Of a stretch of 64,000 bases of DNA, positions 22,358-32,165 are shown one piece after another. The notes under the pieces were generated by a model that had not been told where the DNA came from, made no database searches, and saw only the letters and a program-made list of their open reading frames with translations. Source of the stretch: Mycogone perniciosa (lineage: Eukaryota; Ascomycota; Sordariomycetes; Hypocreales; Hypocreaceae); the NCBI GenBank assembly GCA_025331125.1, contig JAOALB010000070.1, forward strand, positions 62,001 to 126,000, written 5' to 3'. A program made the position numbers and the translations under genes. Numbering within the stretch: the stretch's first letter is position 1; each line of letters opens with the position of its first letter.

Positions 22358-23030
22358 ATGCGTTTCATTCCAGTATTTGCCAGATTCATCCAAACACTAT
22401 CAAACACCACTCGACTTAGGTCCCCGCATCAACGTCGTCTGAACCCGTTTCAACCTCTTCGCTTACAATCCATGTCCGGCATCCCATTCCTCAGTGCCCT
22501 ATTTGGTTCTTCCTCGTCCAAACCACCCAACATGTCCTACCCTGATCAACGAACAGACGAGGACTGGCGTGCCGTCCTTAGTCCAGGTAGATAAATAACC
22601 AAACCTATCGTTGCCACATTTAGCTCACTAACACCACTCACCAGAGCAATTCCGTGTCTTGAGAACCAAAGGCACAGAGGCCGCAGGAACCGGAAAGTTT
22701 GACAAGCACTATCCGAAGGAGGGCGTATACACCTGCGCAGGATGCGATGCGCCACTGTACAAGGCATCCCACAAGTTTAGCTCAGGATGCGGGTGGCCGG
22801 CGTATTTTGACAGCGTTCCTGGAGCAGTCATCCGGCACGAAGACCGAGCCTTTGGCATGTTGAGGACGGAAATCGTTTGTTCAAACTGCGGTGGCCACCT
22901 TGGTCATATCTTCAAAGGAGAAGGATTCCCGACGCCGACGGATGAGCGTCATTGTGTGAATAGCATCAGCTTAAAGTTCTCGCCCGAGGACAAGGTGGTG
23001 GAAAGCAAGGGGGGAGAGAGCAAGGCGTGA
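22358..23030 (+). CDS. Peptide-methionine (R)-S-oxide reductase (MsrB)
   Basis: Two exons, 22358-22586 and 22645-23030, with a 58-bp intron (GTAGAT...CACCAG), giving 204 aa. The MsrB domain starts near residue 60 (SYPDQRTDEDWRAVLSPEQF). It contains both zinc CxxC pairs (YTCAGCDAPLY and VCSNCGGHLGHIF), the GCGWPAYFD substrate loop and the catalytic Cys in DERHCVNSISLKF. The enzyme reduces the R-epimer of methionine sulfoxide in proteins using thioredoxin. The first ~58 residues are Arg/Ser/Phe-rich without acids (MRFIPVFARFIQTL), typical of a mitochondrial presequence. In-frame ATGs at 22472 (M39) and 22532 (M59) could give a cytosolic form by leaky scanning or alternative transcription starts. 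MXR2 would be the yeast counterpart. Confidence 0.93.
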
Positions 23031-24015
23031 GTTGCTATAATATAGTCATGCATACGGAGTACTGGGGGAATATCTGGCGTTGAGGGTGGTGTGTGTGTGT
23101 AGGTACATTGCCTTGGTCTAATGAGTGATATGTATGTACAGAGTATTGATGAGAGTATAATCCTGCCAGTTCCACTGTGTGTCTGAGGGTGTAATGAACG
23201 ATGCTATAATACGAAGTACTCCGTAAATAAGTACAAAACGGCCCTCATATCTTGAATAGAGGAGCATAACTGGAACAGATGTTAATCTTCCAACTTTATA
23301 ACTAGTAATAACAGCAAATTGACAGCTGACAACTCAACCAATATAAGTGAAGCATTGTGCCTTTCCTGCAATACGTGCCTCAGTTTCGCTGCCAAGGTTA
23401 CACACAACACGGATATCTCCATATTAACTATCTCCATACTGCGGGCGTCGTTTTCGGTCAAAGCCTTGCCGCATTGAGGCAGTTCTTCCGGGAGCCAAGC
23501 ATGTGCGGGGCCAATTGTTCAACAGAAGGAATATCCTCCAAAAAGCATCCGCGAAACGCTTGTGATGGAAGTGCACAATCCTTTGAAGTAATATCACGAT
23601 CCTTACTAATTGATGCAACCCCTTGATTAGTGAAACTGACGCCTCGTGACAGAAAGCTGGGGAAAGGCGGCATGTGAAAGACGCTAAAATGCGGGCGGTC
23701 GGTGCCAAGCCTGGCATTGAAGATGCCTCGGTCGAGCTGACATCAGCGGGTCCTCTGCAGTGCCTCCTGGGGTTACGGGTAACTTTGCGCTCTGCATGCA
23801 GGTTCCATACCTAGGTACGGGTACGAGCGCCAGCACTGTGTCATCCGGCATACCGAGGTTGACCGGCTGCTTTTTTGGGCTATTATTTATAGTACTATCT
23901 TGCCGGACCCTCCTTGGGAAAGTTCCTTTGACGCTTATACACATCTCCTCCTCTATCCATCTTCACATTCTTCCCTCCTTTCCGTTATACCTCCACCACC
24001 ACAATCACAGTCAAA
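23031..24015. other. Intergenic between MsrB and the thiolase gene
   Basis: 985 bp with two copies of the dispersed palindrome (23053-23061 and 23210-23225, the latter 15 of 16 positions). A short GT run lies near 23090-23100. The pyrimidine-rich stretch at about 23946-24005 before the thiolase ATG suits a highly expressed gene. No gene was seen. Confidence 0.55.
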
Positions 24016-25466
24016 ATGGGTGGTAAGTCATCGTGGTGCCGTGGTAACATCTCGCTGGATCTTGTTTCTAACGTGCCGCCGATATAGCCCTCGACCGAAT
24101 CTCTCAGATTGGTGGCCAGATCTCTGGCAACCCTACCGCTGGCGGCCGCGATAAGATTCTCCAGAAGAACCCCGACGATGTATGTGTCCAGGATGTACGT
24201 CGATCGATAGTATACACAAGCGACTAACTAGAATGCCCTCCACAGGTCGTCGTCACTGCCTGCTGCCGAAGCGCCTTCACCAAGGGAGGCAAGGGCGGCT
24301 TCAAGGACACCCAAGCTTCCGACCTCATGGCTGGTATCCTGAAGGCCATCATTGACCGCTCCAAGATCAACCCTGCCCTTGTCGACGATATCTGCGTCGG
24401 AACCGTGCTCGCCCCCGGTGGCGGTGCTACCGAGATGCGCGCTGCCGGCTTGGTCGCCGGCTTCCCAGAGACCACCTCCCTCCGAACACTCAACCGACAG
24501 TGCTCGTCTGGTCTCCAGGCCTGCATTGACATCGCCAACCAGATCAAGTCTGGCATGATTGACGTCGGTATCGGTGCCGGTGTCGAGAGCATGAGCACCA
24601 ACTACGGGTAGGATCTCCCGTGTCATCGTTATCATGTGAGAATGCGAAAAGCTGACTTATATCTTAGCCCCGGTGCCGTTGCCGAGTTCTCTGATCTCCT
24701 GGCGGGCCACCAGGAGTCCGCCAACTGCAAGGTCCCGATGGGTGTTCTGTCCGAGGCTATGGCTAAGGACCTCAATATCACCCGTGTTAGCCAGGACGCA
24801 TTCGCCGCCGCTTCCTACCAGAAGGCTGTCAAGGCCCAGAAGGAGGGCCTCTTCAATGAGGAGATCGTCCCCCTCAAGACCAAGGTCCAGGACCCCAAGA
24901 CTGAGGAGTGGAAGGAGGTTGTCGTCGACAGAGACGATGGCATCCGAGATGGTGTGACTGCTGAGTCCCTCGGCAAGATTCGCCCTGCCTTCGCCAAGGA
25001 CGGTAGCATCCACGCTGGCAGCGCCAGTCAGGTTTCCGACGGTGCTGCCGCCGTGCTCCTCATGCGCCGCTCCACCGCTGAGAAGCTCGGCCAGACCATC
25101 CTCGGCAAGTACGTCGCCGGCGCTATCGTCGGCGTCAAGCCCCTTCTCATGGGCCAGGGTCCCTGGAAGGCCATCCCCAAGGCCCTCGGCCTTGCCGGTA
25201 TCTCCAAGGAGGATGTTGATATCTACGAGATCAACGAGGCTTTCGCCAGTCAGTGCCTGTGGAGCGCCAACGAGCTGGGCATCCCTCATGAGAAGATCAA
25301 CCCCAAGGGTGGTGCTATTGCCTTTGGTCACCCTCTGGGCTGCACGGGTGCGCGACAGGTGTCTACGCTGCTGTATGAGCTTCGCAGGACGGGCAAGAAG
25401 GTCGGCAACACCTCCATGTGCGTTGGTACCGGTATGGGTATGAGCGCCGTTTGGGTTGCAGAGTAA
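24016..25466 (+). CDS. POT1: 3-ketoacyl-CoA thiolase, peroxisomal type
   Basis: Four exons: 24016-24022 (7 nt), 24088-24179, 24246-24607 and 24668-25466, giving 419 aa. All junctions are GT-AG and phase-consistent. Thiolase hallmarks are present: the nucleophilic Cys in NRQCSSGLQACIDIANQI, NEAFASQ, the His in GGAIAFGHPLGCTGARQ and the C-terminal Cys in MCVGTGMGMSAVW. The N-terminus reads MGALDRISQIGGQI; residues 6-14 fit a PTS2 peroxisomal signal (R-I-x5-Q-I), except that the last residue is Ile rather than Leu or Ala. The enzyme carries out the last, thiolytic step of fatty-acid beta-oxidation. Codon use is strongly biased to C-ending codons, as expected for high expression. A cytosolic acetoacetyl-CoA thiolase is less likely given the PTS2-like start and LAPGGGATEMRAAGLVAGFP. 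Confidence 0.93.
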
Positions 25467-25700
25467 GTGAAAAATATGATGGATGGGTATTATTGACGGG
25501 ATGATTTTTTCTTTTTATGTATGAATACCATGTAACGAAATCTTGAAGGCAACCAAATAGTATAGAGCCATTGGAAATTGATTATGTTTAATGGGCCGAT
25601 GCATGAACCAAGGTGCATTTTCTCAACCATCTCGTAGCATTGGGGGGCCATGAATGAATACCAAAATGTCTTGCTCAAAGCTATTTTTGTCCTACATGAC

Positions 25701-27200
25701 TCAAAATCCCTCGATTTCACTACCAATTTGTTTCTTTTTCGCAACCTCAACCAAATGCATACCGACCACCAGATCCATCAAACCCAGTCCGACGCTCTTA
25801 TACACCACTGTCCCGTCTCTCAACCAGCGTGAGAGCCCATCTTCCTTCTTCTTCTCCTTGTCAACTGAGCTGCTCGAGCTCTTGCGGAAGTTTAGCGAGA
25901 AAGTCGACTTGTGCCCCGAGGAGATCGAGCTCGAAGGGCTACTTGGCCTGGGAGGTGGTTCGCTGTAGACGGTGGACATGGATGGCGTTCTGTCTGAGAG
26001 GGTGAGTTCGGATGGGGATGTTGGGGTGTGTACTTCAGAGGCCTCGGATTCGGATTCCTCAATGGCCATTTTATGGAGCATTACAAGCTCTCCGAGCCTT
26101 GGAAATGATCAGCGTGGGTTTGTTATAGAGGCTATTTGGAGGGACTTACTCAACCAACTGTTGTGGCGAAATTTTGGCATTGATAATCTCGCCTGCCTCC
26201 TTGAGTACGCCGTCTAGGGTGTCTACTACAATGACACCACCCTCATCGGCATGCTTATGGAAGTGTCTGTGATTCTTCTCATGTGGTTTTGTAACCAAAT
26301 GTAGGAGAGCCTCTGGCAACTCCTTCATCTCAGGGGTATAACTTCCCACAGCGACAATCAGTCTTCCCTTCTTTCTACCTTCATGACTAGTCAGGATCTC
26401 GGCATCGAATAGGTCTTCCCTGGACGGTGTGCAGCAATAGATGACGTCCGAACTGCGGATGTACTCCCGCTGCAGACGCTCGTAGTCATGGAAAGTTGGC
26501 GTCAGGATGGCGAACTTGGTCGTATCCCACCCCTCACGCACCTTGATCTCATGGGGGATGATGGTGAATTTCTTGAGAATGTGACCAGCACTTTCGGAGA
26601 AACGGCGGTTGATGATGTGGACGTGCTTGATACCGCTTCCTCGCATCATGAGAGCAAGACGGACGTGCCAGTAGGCTTGCATGCCGCTGCCGAAGACAGT
26701 GATGGTCTTGACATTATTGCGTCGGTAGAGAAGACATGAAGATGCAAGAGCTGTACGGAAGGCAGTCAAGGTACTGGCATGGATAAGTCCAACAGGCTTC
26801 CCATCTGGAGAGAAGAGGTTGACCACGCCTGTTGGGCTTATAGCGCGGACCGACGGGTCTTTTGTAGCCTTAGATGAGGTCAGGGATACGACTTGTGCCA
26901 AATTAGTATAACTGAACATTGACCTAGGGGAAATGGTCTTGTGTATATTATATATTTACCTTTGCAGCCCATGCCAGATGGACCACATGATGGCATGTAT
27001 AAGGTCGTTGCCTGAGACGCCGGGTGCAAGGTAGAGACACGATGCGGTTGCTGAAAGACTCCTTCACCAGCGGCCTGCGTGTTCGTCGAAAACTCATGCA
27101 ATGCTCCCGCCAGAACACGGAGGAACTCCTCCAACTCCTCCAATGCCAGGCCCTCCAGCAGGTCCCTGACCTGATTATCGGATAGAACGGTCAGTGTCAT
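25701..27200 (-). CDS. Ornithine cyclodeaminase / mu-crystallin family protein
   Basis: Three exons: 27200-26960, 26891-26150 and 26097-25701. The introns are 68 bp (branch TACTAAT, acceptor CACAAG) and 52 bp (GTAAGT...TCCAAG), and the product is 459 aa. Residues 1-80 (MTLTVLSDNQVRDLLEGLAL) join to KVVSLTSSKATKDPSVRAIS. A Rossmann-type NAD(P) region follows (VKTITVFGSGMQAYWHVRLA), then SSDVIYCCTPSREDLFDAEI and VAVGSYTPEMKELP. Family members act as ornithine or lysine cyclodeaminases, ketimine reductases or alanine dehydrogenases, so the substrate cannot be read from the family alone. The family is usually ~320-380 aa. Here a Ser/Pro-rich acidic insertion (about residues 340-410, with SSSSSVDKEKKKEDGL) separates the core from the last helix (GLGLMDLVVGMHLVEVAKKK). 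Confidence 0.85.
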
Positions 27201-28661
27201 CTTGGCGGCTTGACGAGCGGGGACGAGGAGTGATCTTTGCTGAGCTATTTCCTCTTGGCCTTCGTGGGTTTCTATACAATCGCTCTGGCATGGATACTTG
27301 GCAGATATGACGAGACTGATTGAGATCGCCGAGACAGTTGACCAGAGCCCGAATACGAATGTGTGTACGGAGTAGTGAGTGATGTAATCAACTCTCACAA
27401 ATATGTGGTTGTAGTTTGTTTTAATGGGCGTTTAGCACTTCTAGGTGGTTTGGCATCCACAAGCGACATCGGGCCCGATGGGAACCGAGCGTCGCATATC
27501 ATTTATCATAATATACTCCATATGTGGGCAGACTCTTGGCAGACATCCCAAGTTTAGCCATTTGAGCATAGCAGTACTAACAATTTGATAGCCATTCGTA
27601 CTCTGTAGTCTATGAAGGCGGGTATTTTTGCCACGGAGCAAATGGAGGTGAAGAAGCTTAAAATGGCACAGTTGCCTTAGTGGTGAGACACCAATGGTTC
27701 ATGGCTCGCTGATCAGATATGTGACTTGCAGAGCGCATATTTCTCGTTCCTCATTCCTAGAATCTGGTTGCACCAAGCACTGCCCATTGGCTGTATAAAA
27801 GAGCAGGCTTTAGTATCTCGTAGCCAAGCGAGGTTGACTCGGCGAATCGGTTTAGTGCTGATGACAGCATCTTGGAATGGATGGGAGTGATTGCTTCGCC
27901 GCCTTCTGCTGCCACGTACTGCCCTACGTCATGCAGGCCGGTACAGTCTTGAGCTGCCTAAAGGATGTTCCAGAGAAACTACCGAAAAATGGGAGCCTTG
28001 AGCCCTGCATTATGAAGAGGCTGACGATGCAAAAGTTGAGAGAGATATACGAAGAGCAGTTGCATAATTGAAACTGAAGGGCGCATAAATAGCGGGTGGT
28101 TTCACGCAGCCAGGGTCAAATTTTAGAAGGCCATAGCGGACTTGCTGCAGCAACTGAAGCAAATTGCACTGGAAACCCCCTGTATCACTCCGTAGAAAAG
28201 CCGCCCGGCAACTGCAATTCCTCCTCCAACACGCGGCTCATCGCACTTTGGTTGGTTGCTAAGAGTATTAGTACTACGGAGTACTACTATTACACGCAAA
28301 GTACGGAGTACGGAGTACAGTAGGTCCCTTCTCCCCGCTAAGCCTTGCTGCGCCAGCCTCATAATAGGCCCATTCCTAATCAAGTACTCCGTACTAACCT
28401 TCCAATGCTATTTGGCCAAAAGGTGTCCCGTCATCGTATTGCCTCTCAACAAACAAACGTCCACCTCATCGCCATCGCCATCGCTGTCGACAAGAGCAAT
28501 CTTCCTAACGCCCGGAATCGCAGAAAGGACAGCGCAAGACCCAGCTCCTCGATTGCCCACATACTGCCGACTTGTTGATACTTGCGCGCACCGCGCCTGC
28601 GACGACAAACGACCTTCAGAACCACTCGGCTGCCGGACAGCTTCACGCCAAGCCTGTCAAG
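27201..28661. other. Divergent intergenic region with a cluster of palindrome elements
   Basis: About 1.46 kb. It contains TACGGAGTA/TACTCCGTA copies at 27366, 28275, 28302, 28309 (overlapping pair) and 28385. A small plus-strand frame at 27877-28071 (64 codons) has no recognised features. No gene is called. Confidence 0.55.
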
Positions 28662-29368
28662 ATGTCGCTCAAGGAGGAGTTCCAGACGAGAAACTTCAGT
28701 AAGCTGCTGGCGAATGCGTATGTGTCTTTGGAATACCCGAATACTGACTCTGGCGACAGGCATTTACGCACAATGGTAAGCTCCCGATGCGCCGGCCTGT
28801 CCGATTCCAACGACCCACGGAATCCAGCGAGACGACTCAGTGGAACGATGATAGCCGAATCTTGTCGAGGAACGTTCTAATGCGATACGTCTGGTATAGG
28901 CTGGGCATCTTGTCCATGATCATTTGTTTTGCGACCGGTCTTTCCAACATCTTCATGCTATTCTCTAAATACGGACTTCTCATCATCTTCTGCGTCATCG
29001 CCTTGTACGTCCCCCACGTTTGATTCGATACACAATGAGGCGATAGCGCGCTAACAAAAGTCTCTAGAGTGTCGTCGTTCGTTATTTTGTTCGTCGAGGT
29101 CCCCCTGCTGCTCCGAATCTGCCCGACCTCATCCAAGTTCGACGATGCCATTCGCAGGGTTTCCACAAACTACATTCGCGCAGCCGTCTACGGCGTCATG
29201 TCCATTGTGCAATTCCTCAGCACCATTATCGTGAGCTCTAGTTTGATTGCCGCCGCCGTCTTCCTCCTTTTCACGTCCATCTGCTACCTCCTGGCCGCCG
29301 TCAAGGGCCAGGCCTTTATTGGAAGCAAGACACTCGGTGGCCAAGGCATTGCTCAGATGATCGTGTAA
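28662..29368 (+). CDS. TVP18: TVP18, Golgi membrane protein
   Basis: Four exons: 28662-28698, 28760-28775 (16-nt micro-exon), 28900-29004 and 29068-29368, giving 152 aa. The joins give MSLKEEFQTRNFSIYAQWLG, then ILSMIICFATGLSNIFMLFS, SSFVILFVEVPLLLRICPTS, RAAVYGVMSIVQFLS and the conserved tail GQAFIGSKTLGGQGIAQMIV. Four hydrophobic segments are visible. Length and both ends match the TVP18 family closely. Tvp18 resides in late Golgi Tlg2-containing vesicles in yeast; its biochemical role is unknown. The micro-exon is set by phase: both flanking introns must be removed to keep SIYAQW continuous. It shares its upstream region with the divergent cyclodeaminase-family gene. Confidence 0.92.
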
Positions 29369-32165
29369 AGCCTGGCGGCAGGTATCTATGGACCGGATGA
29401 TGTATGACTGGGTCAGCTTGACGAGCGACGAACGAGTCAGGGGAGGGGGGTTGGACGCAAGTGGGGTGTATCAGTTGAATCGCCCGGGATTGTTGTTGGG
29501 CCTCGATATCTTCGGCGTCGGGAATGAGACACGGCTTTATGTTTTTGGTTTCATCAGTTGCAGTCGTACTTTTTTCAGTTTGGCTGCGGGTTTCGTGGAA
29601 TAGAGTCTGATGACTGTGTGTGGCTTTGAGCCGTTGGCATGAGTTGATAGGTAGTTTTTAATGTTGCTGCTCAACTGAATGTATGATCACCATGTCCAGC
29701 AGAAAGATCCAATTATATAGCTGAATCAACACCTTCTAAGCCCAATGGATATCTCGGCATTCGTAGCATGAATAAGATGGGCTAAACCATACTCTTTAAC
29801 AGTGGTCCGACCTAATATATATGCTGAGCTTCCCACTTTAACGACCTCACCAGATGCTATCCTGTATAATAAATCCCAATAGTATGGAAGGCTTAAGCGC
29901 CATCGTTGGGTAGGTAGTAGTAGAGTACATGGCCCGAAATCTGGAGCCGAACGATAAGATCCGGACCAATGGACTGGGATTACCGGTTCTTTGCATCTTT
30001 GACTTCTAGAAAAGAGCCGGAGCCATTCCAGAACTGGCCTTGCTCGCGGTTAATAGGATTGTTGAAACCAGGTGGGGGATATGGATAAGGAAGAGAAATA
30101 CAGTATACTACACTTCGTATAAGAGTTATCCGTGATAATTAGAGTTTGCGGTCCCTGTTTTATCATCGCCTGTTTGAAACCCTAGTGAGAGGGGATTCGA
30201 GTACTACATATTTGCGAAGCACCATATTGTCTGTCCTATGTTTGAAGCCAGGAACTCCGGGACCTCACTTCCGGAGACTGCAAAGCTTGAGAGTAGCACT
30301 ATGATGCAAGTTGTGCCCTGATTCTGGGACATCATCCACATATTGCATTCTTCAGAGAAGCTTCTCTGCCTGCTCCATACTAAGGGGGACTCCATCTTGG
30401 AATACCTACTTCGTATTACACAGTCGTCAATTATGGTTCTCTCATAAGTCGGTGGCGTTTAGCAAGTCCAACCGTCTCAACATGTTTATCCACAATAGGG
30501 GCGAAAGCCATCTCGTTTGGAGCAACTGTTCAATATTCGCAGTAGTATTACGGAGCACTGGAATGATGATTGAGGAACAGTCCCCGCCATGACAAATAAT
30601 TGACGCCACGGAACGGGTCTCCCGCGGGCCTGGTTTTGCAATTGTCGGCGCAACACGTTGATCACTTGCAGCCCGTTAGGTGCTATGTAGGTATGTATCC
30701 GTACGGAGTACTATCTGCATGTACCGTCAGAATTACAAGGTAACTAGAAGTATCTCCCAACCAGACGTTGAGTGTCGAGAGATTGATAAATACATTTCAG
30801 CTGAGAGCGGTGTGCAATTTTTAAGTGAAAAATTCTCGTCCAGTCAGGCCGATAGCTAATAATGCATGTCGTTAAAGAGAGCTGGTCATCCGACCAACTG
30901 AGGTTCTCCCAGGCCTTGCCTTTACAGCCTAGCTTCGAGGCCGCTTCGCCCTTCCGGTTGCAGCAGGCACAACGCCCCTCCCCTCTGTATTCCAAGGCTC
31001 GTGGTGGGGTTGGTTGGTGCGGGGCCTCGCACTGTGCGGACTTGGACCGCCACGTCTGATGACGAAACCGAGCTTCATCCTTTGTTTCTAGCATGCACTG
31101 TTCCAAGAGAAGTTATTTCCCCAATTGATATGAGATGAGCCCTGTATAGAGACGAGGATCCCCCATGGGAGAGGCCTTGGTTTCTACAGCTAATATTTTA
31201 GTCATGTGTCCTGCTTATGGCCTTGAATCCGACCCGTGTTCTATTATCCAGCCTCTGGCTCTCTCACAGCCACCAAGACCAGCTGTGGGCCGCTAGTGTG
31301 GCGCGGCGTGGTCACAGGATTACTGTGCGGATCATGAACCAACCACACTGTATGTATCAAGTCTTCCTTGATCCTTCGCCAGCGTCAGGCACAGTATTAC
31401 ACCGTGTACTCCGTACCACACTCCATACTCTATATCTACACCTGTGCATCAAGGTGAGGTGAGTTGCGCTACGGAGTACTCCGTATTATCGGTTACTATG
31501 TTGCCAGAATTAGCGCAGTGGCCCATGCCATAATGACAGGGCCAGCAAACCCCCCAATCGCGGCCGTCGTATAGATAAGCTGCGTGTTGAAGGCATTTGC
31601 CCAAAGGGACCAGCAACACAGACTCTCGATCAAGGCCGCAACCCAACCTCACTCAGCTCTCGCACTTTTTCATCGCTTAGATATACTTCGTACACACATA
31701 CATGTCGTCGTAACGAACGCTCCTCACGGTATTCTATACCAGCCCAACACGCAATCGCAATCGCAAACAGTGAGTTGCTCCCTTGAATTCGTGGCTCAAC
31801 AAAGCAGTGACATGTCGTTGTCACTGTCGTCATACCCAACCACATCTGTCCTTCACAGCCTGTTGCTGCCCTTCTGTCACCACCGCCTCTCCCTCTCGAT
31901 CTCCCATTATGCTCTCAATCTGGTCCCGAAATTGTAATCGGTTATCTGATTCTACAAAATCACTCCACTGGTTTGGGAATCTCTATCGCGCAGCTGCATG
32001 ACAGCCTTAGGCCCCGCCACTCGAGATTGGCTGGGCGACTTGACAGACGCTGGTGATCAGGACTGACTCTTGGCTCTCTTCCCTAGGATCCCTCTGTACG
32101 AAAGCGTCTGATCGTTTCCTTTCGAGCATCTCCGGCTGGATATTCGGTTAGAACAGCCACCAAAA
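29369..32165. other. Long intergenic region before AIM21
   Basis: About 2.8 kb with only short overlapping frames on both strands, none protein-like. Palindrome elements occur at 30702, 31407 and 31470-31485, the last a perfect 16-bp palindrome. A possible 5'-UTR intron for AIM21 could run from about 31770 (GTGAGT) to a CCCTAG at about 32081-32086. That is an inference from splice-like sequences only. Confidence 0.5.
31470..31485. repeat. Perfect 16-bp palindrome TACGGAGTACTCCGTA
   Basis: The full inverted repeat of an element whose half-sites recur across the window (see findings). It is intergenic, about 680 bp before AIM21. Function is unknown. Confidence 0.9.

Noticed and set aside
24657..25331. 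224-codon minus-strand open frame
   Set aside because: Antisense to thiolase exon 4, Leu/Gly/Asp-rich mirror sequence of a codon-biased gene.
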